Below, one piece after another: positions 42,875 to 53,700 of a DNA stretch of 64,000 bases. The position numbers were made by a program, and so were the translations under genes. Where the stretch lies: NCBI RefSeq assembly GCF_019453995.1, contig NZ_CP075587.1, positions 62,001-126,000 of the forward strand, given 5' to 3'. The notes under the pieces are model-generated. The model worked only from the letters and a program-made list of their open reading frames with translations, did not search any database and had not been told where the DNA came from. Source of the DNA: Candidatus Rhabdochlamydia oedothoracis. Its GTDB lineage: Bacteria; Chlamydiota; Chlamydiia; Chlamydiales; Rhabdochlamydiaceae. The first letter of the stretch is position 1; each line of letters begins with the position of its first letter.

Positions 42875-44014
42875 AGTCTTTTCAAGTTTGAAGTGCACAG
42901 AAGAATTAAAAAAAGAATAGGCAGGCGATGAAAGAATCTCTATTGTGATTTTTAACAATCAAACACAAGGAGAGACCTTGCCTAAAGGCTACCATCACCT
43001 AACCTATGACCAAAGATGTCAGATTTATATTTTAAAAGCTAGAGGAGATACATCTAGCTCAATAGCAAACATTCTAAAAGTTCATCATAGCACTATTAGT
43101 AGGGAACTTAAGAGAAATAAAGGGCAACGAGGATACCGTCATCAGCAAGCTCAAGAAAAAGCATTTCTTAGAAAAAATTCTCAGCCCAATAAAAAAATGA
43201 CTCCTCAAATAGTTACCCGTATTGAAGAAAAAATCAAGTTGCAATGGAGCCCTATACAAATATCCGGATGGCTTAAAAGACATGGTAAAGAACATGTTAG
43301 TCATGAGACCATCTATAATCATATCTGGAAAGATAAACGACAGGGAGGACAGCTTTATAGAGAGCTCCGTCATCGAGGGAAAAAATATAACAAGCAGAGA
43401 AAGGGAGCTTCTGGAAGAGGGAACATGCCTGGTCGTATAGATATTAAGCAACGGCCTTGTATTGTAGAAAAAAAGACTCGTTTAGGAGACTGGGAACTAG
43501 ATACAGTCATAGGGGCAGGACATAAAGGCGTAATTGTATCAATGGTAGAAAGAACTTCCAAGCTAACTAAGCTCGCCAAAGTTTCTCATAAAACTGCAGA
43601 GGAAGTAAGTCAAGCGTTAATTGAACAACTTAAACCTATCAAAGATTTTGTACACACATTAACAGCAGACAACGGAAAAGAATTTGCCTATCACCAAATG
43701 GTTAGTTTCGAGCTAGAGACAGACTTCTACTTTGCAATGCCCTACCATTCTTGGGAAAGAGGCTTAAATGAGCATACAAACGGACTAGTTAGGCAATATT
43801 TTCCTAAAACACAAAGCTTTTTAGATACGACTTCCAAGGATATAGAAAGGGTGGAAACTTTACTAAATAACAGACCTAGAAAGGCTCTCAACTTCGAAAC
43901 TCCACTAGAAGTGTTTACGAGATTATCTACAAACATGCTATGCTCGGGTGCACAATAGATGTTTTTTCAAGTATTTATATGTTCTTTTTTGTGCACTTCA
44001 AGGTTGAAAGGGCC
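42875..44014 (+). mobile_element. ISa copy 5, complete
   Basis: 1140 bp with a clean TAT duplication (42872-42874 and 44015-44017). Confidence 0.94.
42978..43958 (+). CDS. IS30-family transposase (ISa copy 5)
   Basis: 326 residues from TTG 42978; one substitution relative to the other four copies (FAMPYHSW for FATPYHSW), close before the catalytic Glu region. Confidence 0.9.
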   Translation: MPKGYHHLTYDQRCQIYILKARGDTSSSIANILKVHHSTISRELKRNKGQRGYRHQQAQEKAFLRKNSQPNKKMTPQIVTRIEEKIKLQWSPIQISGWLKRHGKEHVSHETIYNHIWKDKRQGGQLYRELRHRGKKYNKQRKGASGRGNMPGRIDIKQRPCIVEKKTRLGDWELDTVIGAGHKGVIVSMVERTSKLTKLAKVSHKTAEEVSQALIEQLKPIKDFVHTLTADNGKEFAYHQMVSFELETDFYFAMPYHSWERGLNEHTNGLVRQYFPKTQSFLDTTSKDIERVETLLNNRPRKALNFETPLEVFTRLSTNMLCSGAQ

Positions 44015-44095
44015 TATTAATAAAAGACTTGATTTCTTATTTTTAATTAAAGTATAAATAAGTTATAAAAAACTTTTAATTAAGATGATTATGAA

Positions 44096-44160
44096 CCTAT
44101 CTTGAATTGAATATAAATTTTCGCTATGATACCAGATCTTTTTATTTTTTAACTAAAGAC
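44096..44160 (+). repeat. Direct repeat, upstream copy (ghost of a gene tail)
   Basis: GAACCTATCTTGAATTGAAT and the following 45 bases recur at 45600-45665, where they are the last codons and 3' flank of the protease-like gene. Here there is no gene in front of it, so it looks like the left-over tail of a deleted paralogue. Confidence 0.7.
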
Positions 44161-44167
44161 AGATGAC

Positions 44168-44450
44168 ATGAGCAAGCAAGGATTAAATGAAGAACAGTTT
44201 AAAATACTCGAACCTCAAATGGAAAAATGGGTAAATCGTAACCATTATGGAAGAAAATTAGCGCCATGGAGACCTGTAGTGAATACTATTTTCTGGGTGC
44301 TTCGGACAGGAGCTCCTTGGAAAGATGCACCTAGAAACAAGGAGTTTTCTCATCCCTCAACAGCACACGCATGGCTTGGAAGAATGCAATCTGCTGGATT
44401 TTTAGATCAATTTTTAGAAGAGCTGCTTAAGCTTGCCGAACAACTGGAGT
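44168..44450 (+). pseudogene. IS5-family transposase N-terminal domain, truncated
   Basis: About 94 residues of a DUF4096-type IS5 transposase (LNEEQFKILEPQMEKW, then WRPVVNTIFWVLRTGAPWKD and STAHAWLGRMQSAGFLDQFL), different from ISd. Homology ends near ECIN, after which the frame runs 30 codons into the next gene's DNA. No catalytic domain, no right end seen. Confidence 0.75.
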
Positions 44451-44456
44451 GTATTA

Positions 44457-45617
44457 ATGAATATGACAAGTATAACAAATGTTATTACAATTCAATCAAC
44501 TACGGTAGAACCTTTCCTAAACACAACCCCTGGAGCTTTCTGCAATAAGAAGTATAAATTTATCCGAGTTGCTGCAGAGCACATAAGTAAATTATGTCTA
44601 GCTCTTTTTTATCAAGTAATTTCTTCTTGCTGTAGGATTGTGCACTCTCCTGGTGCCCAGCATTATAAATGTCTGGCTCATTATTCGCTTCAAAAAGCAA
44701 CAAATTTATTTATCTATATAAAATTTGGAAATGAAATCCTTGATTTCTCTTTGAATACCCCAAATAAAATCAAAGATTTCCGGGAGATTGACGAAATAAA
44801 GGCACTAAAAAATTTATATGGCGATACAATTATTAATCAAAGGATAAAAAAAGCACAAGATACTTGCGCCATAAGCAAACTTCGTAGATTAGAAATGGGA
44901 AAAGATGGATGCTGTGTAGGCATGAGCTATGATTTTATTTCTAGCTACCTTATGAATGTAAAATTAGCAAAGTCCCCATTAGAAGCTGTTTTCGGTCGTT
45001 ACAAAGATGGAGCTCCAGATAAGGCTGTGCTTGAACAGATCTTCTATGATGCTAAGAATAAGCTTACCTTTGAAGAATATACAAATAAATACTTCAGTGA
45101 AATAGAAGAAGAGATCAAAAGTGAAATAAAAGAAGAGATCAAAAGAAAGTGGGAATCTTTGAAAAAAATGATAGCTAAAGAAAAAATTGCTGCATTAAAA
45201 CAGATTGAGATAGATCTAGACATTCGGTTAAATAAAGCAGCAGAAGAAATATTATTAAAATACTGTTTAGAAGCAGAAAAGGATATAACAAGCTCTTATG
45301 GGCTTACCATAAATATAAATGAAAGTGCTGTTTATACATTCAAAAAAAGGAAAGAAGAACCTTCTTTTGAAAATTTTACAAAAAATTTAATAGCAGGAGT
45401 TTATCATATAGGAATTTTACCAGAGAAAGATACGGGACATGCAATGGTCTATATTAAAACAAAGGAAGGGAAACATATTATTTACGATCCTAATTTAGGA
45501 ATTCTAGCAGTTGCTCCGTCTGTATCCGCAACAAAATTATACGAAATAGTAAAGAGTTATACAAAAGAAGAAAATTTCTATGTTACCTTTTTCCCATGTG
45601 AACCTATCTTGAATTGA
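44457..45617 (+). CDS. Candidate YopT-like (C58-type) cysteine protease effector
   Basis: 386 residues from ATG 44457 (GGAG 7 bases upstream). Numbered from ATG 44433 of the longer frame, Cys160/Cys161 sit in KDGCCVGMSYDFISSYL, His336 in DTGHAMVYI, and Asp352 in IIYDPNLGI. This Cys, GHA and DPNxG order is the signature of C58 (YopT/AvrPphB) and related papain-fold effectors. Residues about 205-285 form a charged helical stretch (EEEIKSEIKEEIKRKW). No signal peptide; a type III secreted effector is plausible in a chlamydia. The start region overlaps a truncated transposase, which may now supply promoter and ribosome site. Alternatives are a housekeeping papain-like enzyme or an inactive relative. 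Confidence 0.6.
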   Translation: MNMTSITNVITIQSTTVEPFLNTTPGAFCNKKYKFIRVAAEHISKLCLALFYQVISSCCRIVHSPGAQHYKCLAHYSLQKATNLFIYIKFGNEILDFSLNTPNKIKDFREIDEIKALKNLYGDTIINQRIKKAQDTCAISKLRRLEMGKDGCCVGMSYDFISSYLMNVKLAKSPLEAVFGRYKDGAPDKAVLEQIFYDAKNKLTFEEYTNKYFSEIEEEIKSEIKEEIKRKWESLKKMIAKEKIAALKQIEIDLDIRLNKAAEEILLKYCLEAEKDITSSYGLTININESAVYTFKKRKEEPSFENFTKNLIAGVYHIGILPEKDTGHAMVYIKTKEGKHIIYDPNLGILAVAPSVSATKLYEIVKSYTKEENFYVTFFPCEPILN

Positions 45618-45664
45618 ATATAAATTTTTGTTAAGATGCATGGTTTTTTTATTATTTAACCAAA

Positions 45665-45747
45665 GAATAACATCTTCTTGCAAGATAGAGCAGTTTTTTC
45701 AAAAAAATCTAGTTATGCAATTCTTAATTTGAAATTAAACTAGTATA
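45665..45747. repeat. MITE-like fragment (right half of unit b)
   Basis: About 82 bases nearly identical to 10201-10281, ending TTTGAAATTAAACTAGTATA. Lies between the protease-like gene and the convergent recD. Confidence 0.65.
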
Positions 45748-45758
45748 AATTTATACTT

Positions 45759-47447
45759 TTAAAATTTCATTGCCCTTATTCGGCTTTTTAAACCAGAGAC
45801 CTTATAGGAGCTATGGTTTAATGTTTCCGTGAGTGTCTGCATAGAGGTAATCAAACACACTTCTTTTCTAGCGCGTGTAACTGCTGTGTAAAGAACTTCT
45901 CTGCCAAAGACAGAAGAGCCTGTTGGAAGCACAATCACAATTTCATCGCATTCACTGCCCTGGCTTTTATGCACAGAGAGGCAATAACCTGCTTCAAAAG
46001 CTGGTAGAGCTAAAGCGTCTATTTTGCGATACTCTTGTTTGTTTTGGCGATTATAAAAAATAGCATAATCGGTGGTTTTAAGTTGTTTATCGATTACAGA
46101 AGTGGTTTTTTGTCGAACTAGAATTCCAGAGTCTCCATTGTAGAGATCTTGATCTGGACTATTGCGTTGAATGAGAATGGGAAAAACCCATAGGTTTTGT
46201 AAAGGAGTGTTTTCAAAAGTTTTTTTTAGTAAAAATTGATTAAGAGCATCTACGCCAAGTGGACCTTGGCGCATACAAGAGAGCAGACGAAAGCAATCAA
46301 TGTAAGGGATCAATTGCTGTGGATTAGGAGAGATGCTAAAACTATAAGGAGGGATTTTTTTCTGACAGAGATCCCAGATTTTTTCATGGGACAGCCCCTC
46401 GCTTAAGTCGATCCATTTGATCTTCTGTTCTTGTAGTAATTGTGTGGCTTTCTTTGTATCTGATCTACAAATAGACTGAGAGAATTCTAAAATAGCAGCA
46501 GAGTCTGAACGTAAGACTTTTTTTAGTTGTGTTAAGGGAATTTGTAAGAAAGGGGCTATTTCCACCAGATCTGCAAAAATGCTGCCTGATTCCACAGGGG
46601 GTAATTGATTTTGATCTCCAATGAGAATTACATGAGAATCTGTTCGTATGAGAGGGAACAATTTTGCAAATGAAGAAGCATCGATCATAGAGCTTTCATC
46701 GATTAAAATGACATCTGCAAGTAAAGGAGTGTTTTGTTTTTGAGCTTTATGAAAAATGGCGTGTAGGGTACCAGATTGCCAAGATAGGGAAGGCAGGATT
46801 TTTTGTAGGCTATTTTCTAGCTGGGCAACGGCTTTACCCGTGGGGGCTGTAAGTAGAATACGACTCTCTTTCTGCATACACGCCTGTAAGATAATTTGCG
46901 CTGCTGTAAATGTTTTTCCTGTTCCTGGCCCTCCGGTAATTAGAGAAAAGGAATGGGTAAGAGCTAAGAGAACTGCTTGTTTCTGCTCGGAGTTTAATCC
47001 ATTGGTTAATTGTTTAGGGGCTTCATAAAGGGATTTTTTGTTTTCTAATAAGTTAAGTAAAGAAGAAAGAATTTGATTTTCTTGTATTCGATACTTCTGT
47101 AAGTAGAGAAGATTCTTATCTAGGCAGATTAATTTATCCATCTCTTGTGCATTTCGATCAATAAGTGTATCTGGAAGAGTGGTTAAAGCAGAAGAAATGA
47201 GTTCATGAGGTATATCTACAAGGCCAATTGCACGGAGTTGTTTTTGCAAAGAGGTATTTTCTAGATGTAAGCTAAGGTGACCTTGACGAGAGATAGAAAA
47301 GAGAATAGCAAGTAAAAGAGCTTGATTTTCAGGTCCAAATGGAAGCATTTTTTTTGCAAAGTATAGATCTAAATAACAGAAAATACCTTGTTCTAAAAGA
47401 GATTTAAGAAGAGGCCAATGGGAAAAATGATTTTTGGAGGGTAACAT
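45759..47447 (-). CDS. recD: RecBCD helicase subunit RecD
   Basis: 562 residues, superfamily 1B 5'-3' helicase of the RecBCD complex, which processes double-strand breaks. Walker A is LITGGPGTGKTFTAA, Walker B ILIDESSMIDASSF, then ILIGDQNQLPPVESGSIF and the C-terminal motif AGYCLSVHKSQGSE with YTAVTRARKEV. N-terminal 150 residues are the usual RecD interaction domain. Starts 2 bases after recB stops. Ends close to a MITE fragment. Normal length for chlamydial RecD. Confidence 0.93.
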   Translation of the reverse strand: MLPSKNHFSHWPLLKSLLEQGIFCYLDLYFAKKMLPFGPENQALLLAILFSISRQGHLSLHLENTSLQKQLRAIGLVDIPHELISSALTTLPDTLIDRNAQEMDKLICLDKNLLYLQKYRIQENQILSSLLNLLENKKSLYEAPKQLTNGLNSEQKQAVLLALTHSFSLITGGPGTGKTFTAAQIILQACMQKESRILLTAPTGKAVAQLENSLQKILPSLSWQSGTLHAIFHKAQKQNTPLLADVILIDESSMIDASSFAKLFPLIRTDSHVILIGDQNQLPPVESGSIFADLVEIAPFLQIPLTQLKKVLRSDSAAILEFSQSICRSDTKKATQLLQEQKIKWIDLSEGLSHEKIWDLCQKKIPPYSFSISPNPQQLIPYIDCFRLLSCMRQGPLGVDALNQFLLKKTFENTPLQNLWVFPILIQRNSPDQDLYNGDSGILVRQKTTSVIDKQLKTTDYAIFYNRQNKQEYRKIDALALPAFEAGYCLSVHKSQGSECDEIVIVLPTGSSVFGREVLYTAVTRARKEVCLITSMQTLTETLNHSSYKVSGLKSRIRAMKF

Positions 47448-47449
47448 GG

Positions 47450-50400
47450 TTATTCCATAAAGGTGGGGTAAAAGTGATAGAATCTTTTGCCTCGAATGAA
47501 GTAATAAATAGCTCCTCCAAATAGATCTGCAAAAGGACGAGAATCAAAGAGTTGTATATGCTTTTTAAGAGCCGTAGCATAAATAGATGCTTGCAGAAGA
47601 TAATTACAGCGATCCATTTCTATGATTAGAGTTTCTTCAGAATAATCGATCTCGTTAGGACCTAGATAATTGGTTTTCCAATCGAGTAAATAATATTTTC
47701 CTTGGTATTCAAAACACAGGTCGATAAAGCCTTTCATCATTCCCTGTTTGACAGGAAAGACAAACTCCATTTCTTGTTGCATTTGATCAGAGGTTAGATC
47801 AGAAAGGGAAAGAGAAACCTGATCGATGAGAAGAGGTTCTTCTAAAATGAATAGGATTGTTTGTTCAATCACTTGTTGCCAATCTTTTAATAGAGTATTT
47901 TGTAGAAGGGAATGAATCAACAAAGAAATTTTATGGAAATCTATCGGACAGTGATAGCATAGTTTAAAGCATTGCTCTAAAATATGGTGAATGATGTTTC
48001 CTGTTTCAGGTCCAAGCGGCATACTGCAAAGTGTATTTTTTTCTATAAAGAGGTGGGTTTGTTTTTCTTGTTTTTTTTCTAATTGGGCTATGGCAGTGAA
48101 CGAGAGCCAATGTTCAGAAGAGATGTTCAGTAGAGTCTCTTCTGGTTTTATGAGAACAGGATCTACTGTTTTTGAAAAATTCGATAGAGGCTCTATCTGC
48201 GTGCAGATGGAATAGGTGACATTGGGTTGCAATTCAGAAACAATGGATGCGATAGAGTCTTGTGTTATTGTAGGGATCAGAGCATAAGTTTTTTGCCAAC
48301 TTGTCTCTTGAAATAGCCAATTACTCAGGAACAATTCGATAGGAGATGCTTCTGCTAATGGTGTTGGTGTTTGCAACTGGTCTAAAATAACAGGGATATA
48401 CAAATGGTATTTTGCACGTGTGAGGGCAACATATAATTGTCGCATTTTTTCTGCATCGGCTTCTTCTAAGGCAAGTTGGCATTTAGGATCTTCTAGATCA
48501 CAAGGAATCAATCGATCTTTAATCGTGATATATTCGGGTATTTTTTGACGAGAGGCTAAAGAAAGAGCAAATACTGCATCAAATTCTAAACCTTTACTCA
48601 TAAAAACAGTCATTACATGCACACTATCTTCTTCTTGTTGAAAAGGGGTTGCAAAACGGCTTTCTTCTAAGGTATCTTGCATATCGTTTAAAGCTCTGAG
48701 CAGAGAAATTTCCCGGTAGCCTTGCATTTCTTTTTCAATGAGCATTTCTGCTAGTATGGTTAAATCTAAATAAAGATCTGTTTGCTTAGAAGAGAGAAGT
48801 TTTTGTAAAAGAGAGATATCTGGATCAAAACAGGTATGCAATAGAGAATGAAAAAAACAACTAAATCCCTTTTCTTCCCAAATTGTTTTAAGGATTTGGA
48901 AGTTTAGCTGTGCTTGGACAAAACAGAGGTGTTTCCAATCTTGAATCAATTGTTGTTTTGTCCATCCAATGATCGCTGTTCCCAGAGCGGTTTTTATTTT
49001 ACTTGAATCTGTTGGATCTAATATAGCTGTTAAAATTTCTCTAAAGCCAAAGTAAGCATTTGACTGAGTAAGGGCTACACCTCGTTTAAAGTTGGAAGCA
49101 ATCCCTTGGCTACTCAGAAAAGAAACTACCCTAGCTGCTTGGTAACGATCTTTAACTAAGATAGCGATTTTAGATTTTGGAGTGTGATAATGGGTTTGTA
49201 ATTGCTTAATTTCTTGAGCAATGAAGACAAATAGCTGTTGATTTTCTGTGAAGATCGTTGGCCACTTGGCCCTTTTACGATAAGTGGCTTTTGCTATGAA
49301 TAGATGCATAGGAGCTGTTACATAGGGGATGTTTAAACTGATGGGATGAACAGAATGCACATCTAAATAAGAGCGCAGCGCAGGGATAGGCATCCAATTT
49401 TTGGTTTTTGTTAAGAACTTATTTAATACTTCAATGAGAGAAGAAGAGCTTCGATAATTTGTATTCAAGTAACGCAAGTGATCTTTGCCTATTATTTTAG
49501 CTGCGGATAAATACGTATATAGATCTGCTTTTCTAAAAGCATAGATGGATTGCTTGGGGTCTCCTACAAGACAAAAAGTTTGCGTTTTTGGTGTGAATAG
49601 TTGGTGAAATAGTTGCCACTGAATTTTATCTGTATCTTGGAATTCATCGATGATAATTGCTTGAAATTTATTCTGTATCTGTTCTTTTAGTTCAGGATGC
49701 TCAATGAGTGCTTGATGAATTCTTCTAACGATTGTATCAGGGAAATACAGATCTGCTTTTTGTAAAAGCAGTTGGAATTTTTTTTGGCATAAAGCGCAAA
49801 GTCTTAGGAAATTTTTTTTGGGATCTTTGGCTTGCTGTAAAAGAGGCAAGAGATGGTTTTGCAGTTCTTTAAATAGATCTGTATAGGAAAAGACAATTGC
49901 TTTGGCTCGTATTTTACGATTTGATTCGGTAATTTTTTCCAGAAAAGAATTCTTCATAAGCAGCGTATCAAATTCTTCTAGGGTACAGGTTTTCGCTTCC
50001 AGAATTCTTCCCCAAATTTCAGCTTCTTTTATATAGTTTTTATCGGTCATCTGTTTGTAGACAGCGGATAACTGTTGAACTTCTTTTACAAGCTTAGAGC
50101 TACACACAGAAGGTAATGTAGGGAGCACGCAGAGAAATTGTTGGTGCAAATCTAAGAAGGAAGGAAACGAATCTAGTTTTTTATCCTCTTTGGTCACTTG
50201 CATTAAATGATTTATTAGTTGTTCAAGATTAGACTTGTATTGAGAGAGTAAAAAATGCACTTGGTTGGAGCTATATAGAGGGCTTTTCATTTCTGTGCGT
50301 AGAACTTGTTTCACAGCATATTGCAAAGTGGATAAATAAGCGTGTTCATCAGGATCATTAAGATTAAATCCATTTTGGGTTTCAAAGGCAAACTCCTGAA

Positions 50401-50788
50401 TCAACTTATAGCAAAAGCTATGCAATGTATAAATAGAAGTATTGTCAAAAAAGATCAAAGCGGACTCAATTCTTTCTTGCGCTTGTAAAAGCTCAGCATT
50501 GCCTTTTTCTAGAATAGCTTTTAAATAATCGGGATCGGCGTTTTTCTCTCGGATATTCTTATAGAGACGTTGTAGATTCTGGCGGATGCGCCGCTTTAAT
50601 TCACGGGTTGCTTCTCTAGTAAAAGTGACTACTAAAATTTGCTCCATAGCAAGGGGATCTTTTGCTTCAAGAATGAGTCTGGCAACTAGGTGCTCAATGG
50701 CAAATGTTTTTCCTGTACCAGCAGAGGCTTCTAAAAAATGCGGGCCAAATATAGGGAGATTGCGATCGAGGATATTAAATTCTTTCAT
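47450..50788 (-). CDS. recB: RecBCD helicase-nuclease subunit RecB
   Basis: 1112 residues. UvrD-like helicase with Walker A EASAGTGKTFAIEHL, motif II IIIDEFQDTDKIQW, motif III FCLVGDPKQSIYAFRKAD, motif V/VI VMTVFMSKGLEFD and LYVALTRAKYHL. The C-terminal PD-(D/E)XK nuclease is GFIDLCFEYQGKYYLLDWKTNYLG in part: Asp of FIDL, Asp-Trp-Lys of LDWKTN. All key residues are present, so both activities are likely. The start codon overlaps the recC stop by 4 bases (ATGA type). Slightly shorter than E. coli RecB (about 1180). Confidence 0.94.
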   Translation of the reverse strand: MKEFNILDRNLPIFGPHFLEASAGTGKTFAIEHLVARLILEAKDPLAMEQILVVTFTREATRELKRRIRQNLQRLYKNIREKNADPDYLKAILEKGNAELLQAQERIESALIFFDNTSIYTLHSFCYKLIQEFAFETQNGFNLNDPDEHAYLSTLQYAVKQVLRTEMKSPLYSSNQVHFLLSQYKSNLEQLINHLMQVTKEDKKLDSFPSFLDLHQQFLCVLPTLPSVCSSKLVKEVQQLSAVYKQMTDKNYIKEAEIWGRILEAKTCTLEEFDTLLMKNSFLEKITESNRKIRAKAIVFSYTDLFKELQNHLLPLLQQAKDPKKNFLRLCALCQKKFQLLLQKADLYFPDTIVRRIHQALIEHPELKEQIQNKFQAIIIDEFQDTDKIQWQLFHQLFTPKTQTFCLVGDPKQSIYAFRKADLYTYLSAAKIIGKDHLRYLNTNYRSSSSLIEVLNKFLTKTKNWMPIPALRSYLDVHSVHPISLNIPYVTAPMHLFIAKATYRKRAKWPTIFTENQQLFVFIAQEIKQLQTHYHTPKSKIAILVKDRYQAARVVSFLSSQGIASNFKRGVALTQSNAYFGFREILTAILDPTDSSKIKTALGTAIIGWTKQQLIQDWKHLCFVQAQLNFQILKTIWEEKGFSCFFHSLLHTCFDPDISLLQKLLSSKQTDLYLDLTILAEMLIEKEMQGYREISLLRALNDMQDTLEESRFATPFQQEEDSVHVMTVFMSKGLEFDAVFALSLASRQKIPEYITIKDRLIPCDLEDPKCQLALEEADAEKMRQLYVALTRAKYHLYIPVILDQLQTPTPLAEASPIELFLSNWLFQETSWQKTYALIPTITQDSIASIVSELQPNVTYSICTQIEPLSNFSKTVDPVLIKPEETLLNISSEHWLSFTAIAQLEKKQEKQTHLFIEKNTLCSMPLGPETGNIIHHILEQCFKLCYHCPIDFHKISLLIHSLLQNTLLKDWQQVIEQTILFILEEPLLIDQVSLSLSDLTSDQMQQEMEFVFPVKQGMMKGFIDLCFEYQGKYYLLDWKTNYLGPNEIDYSEETLIIEMDRCNYLLQASIYATALKKHIQLFDSRPFADLFGGAIYYFIRGKRFYHFYPTFME

Positions 50789-53700
50789 AGAGAACCAATG
50801 AGTTCAGAAAATACACTTTGGAATATAGGAGTCCAATAGTTCCAGGTTTCTTGGGCGTCAAAACAAAATCCACGACGCTCTAACCATTTTTCATACGCGT
50901 CTTGTATTCTTGTGGAAAGTTGATTCTCATCTAGGAGAATTTTTTCGAAATCGCTTTTAGTCCCTAAAAGCAGAGCTTTAGCCCAATTGGTTTTAAGAGG
51001 AGAGATAGTTTGACGAGCGTAAAAAAAATAACTAAGATATTTTTGCATAGATGAAATAGGGTCCTTAATTTCCAGAGGTAAACAAGAGTCGTCTTTCAAA
51101 GAAAACAAGGAGGCTTTCATATTCATTTCCGATTGTAGAACCAAATAAATCAGATAAATAGGCCATATTTGAATCAAACCTTCTAAATGATTAGATTCTT
51201 TAGAAATAAGTCCTTTTATTGATAGATCTGTTAATGTTCCAATGATATGAATCTTTTGATTTTCAAAAGGGATTTCAATAGCAGGAACTATCCAATTACC
51301 ACACTTAAGCTGCTCTATTTTTCTACATTCTTTAGATAGGCTAACAGAAAAAAGAGAATTTAGTTGTAGGTCAAAATGTAGAAGGGTTTTTTGCATTTGA
51401 GCTACTTCTGACTGTAATTTTTTCAGAGCAAGGTCTTTGAACAATCCAATAGGAAGTTTGCCTTGAGCTTCTAATTGCGCAAGTAGTTCATGTAAAGGTC
51501 TTGTACGCACTTCTTTAGTGAAAATAGCTTTTTGATAGTTAGAAAATAAAAAATCACCAGCAGGCTCTTCTTTTTCTAAGAATATCTGAAAGACATCCTG
51601 GCAGAAAAACCGAATGGGATTTTTGGCTAGCTTGTACAGCTGTTTTACATCAATTATTGGAATCGTTACAGGTTGTGTCTGATCTTGTGCAAGAAAAGGT
51701 TTATTTTGTGAGTTAGGAAAATAATAAGATTTAGCTGCTTGATAATCGATTTGTGATTTTTTTATCTGAGAATGATCTTGAAAGTAGATAGAGTCAAAAG
51801 GCAGATTTGGATGGTCGATGATTTGCAGCGCTACACAGGCTTGCAGCTCTTCTATGAGAAAAGAACACCCTTTGGGTTTTTGATCTTTAGAATCTATTCT
51901 CTCATAGCTGAATAAAAGATGCTTTTGAGCAGAAAAGAGCGCTTCTAATAATAGATAACGATCTTGCTCTGCGCATGTAGGGATATAATCCAATCCTGGG
52001 TTTTGGGATAGTTCTGATAAAGAAGAGCTTTGGAGCATTCGAGGAATGAGCTCTTCGTTCATCCCTAACATCCAAATCACTTGGGAAGGATAGATACAGC
52101 CTTCTTGTAAAGAACGGAAATGGATTTGTCTTAAATGTTGTGTTTTTTGGAATTTGGTTTTTTTACGAAGTAGCCGATCCATAATGCGTTCTATGCTCTC
52201 GTAATTATGCAAAAGAGAGAGGTTTTGAGATCTTTTTTGCAGCTGTTTGATTTCTCGTAAAAACTCATTATTTTCTACATCAAAATACTTTAATAAAAGG
52301 GCTTCTATATATAATAGCCACGATCCAATAGTCATTTTTTCAGATCGCAAGGGCGATAAATCCTGTTGTAAAGACGTAAATACGCACAAAAAGTCGGAAA
52401 AAAGCTCTATATCTGTAAGAGCAATCACATCTATAGGCCAGTGAGACTCTAAAGGTTCTAGAGTAACAATGCCTAGTAAAAGACGAGAAATACCAGCATC
52501 CCAATTACAAGCCTCTTCTTCTTGACGAATAGAAGCTGTTTTTAACCACTGTTTAATTTGTTTAGACCGATCAAGACTCCATCCTTGTTTTGCACAAAAG
52601 ATCGTTTCTTCTAACAAGGCATAAATAGAATTTAGAGAAAAGCTTTCATCTAGTACTTTCTTTAGTAAAAGAAAACCGTGAGCTGTGCTATTAGAAAAAA
52701 TAGGTACATTTTCTATGGTATAAGGTAGTGGATGATTTGCAAAAATCATTTCGATATAAGAGGCGTACAATGTTATATCAGGAGCTAATACGATGATTTG
52801 ATCAAGAGAAATAGAATTTTTTTGTATAAGAGTTGTAAGAATATCAAAAAGGACTTCTACTTCGCGAAGTTTTGTAGGAGCGCTATGTAATTGTAGGGAA
52901 GAATCGGCTTGGGAGATGGGTTTTGTGCGCTCAAAGCAAAGAATCTGTTCTTGCAATTTTTGTAGGTTGTTACTTTCTTTTTTTAACTCGTAGATTTCTG
53001 TGCTTGTTAAGGAAAAGAGGTCGAGGTTTTTTAAAAGAGCTCTTCCTAGCTTTCCCCAATTAGCTAGGAGAGGATGCGCTGCTGCATCATAATGATTTAG
53101 TTCTTCTCTTTTCTCAATGCTGATTCCTCTTTGAGCTAGTTTTTTTCGTAAGTAGGACCTTTCGCGATCTGTATGAACATCTTCCCAAAAGAGCTCACAA
53201 GGAGAGAAGAAATAAAAAAGAGACCCGACTTGTTTGAGTATTTTTAAATAAGAAAGAGGGAGAAAAGAAAACCCAAATACAAAAATGGATCTAGTCTGTG
53301 TTTGCAAAAATTGAGTAGCTTCTAGAGGATAGGTCCAGTTAGGGTAAGAAGAGAATATTTGATTCCACAATGTTTGTTGCCAACCTGATTTCTTGATCCA
53401 GATAGGTAAAAAATGTAGTCCATAGGCACCATATTCTTCAAATATATTAGACAGTTGATCGCTAAGACCTATAATTCTCTTACTTCTTTTAGACTTCTCT
53501 TCACAAGCGATATAGGAATACAGTTTGCTCATTTCATCTTTTTGCCAAGATTGTTCGATAATCTCTTCTAGTACCAGAGAAATTTCTATAGAATCCGGCA
53601 TTTTTTTCCCAAAAGGAAATAGCCATTCATTGATGGCCTGTTTTAAAGAAAGAAATTGGATTCCTGTAACAATTTCCAGCTCTTTTGCAAAAAAACCAAT

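Noticed and set aside
44168-44548. A 126-residue intact transposase
   Set aside because: Only the N-terminal domain is present; the last 30 residues are translated from the following gene's DNA in another frame.
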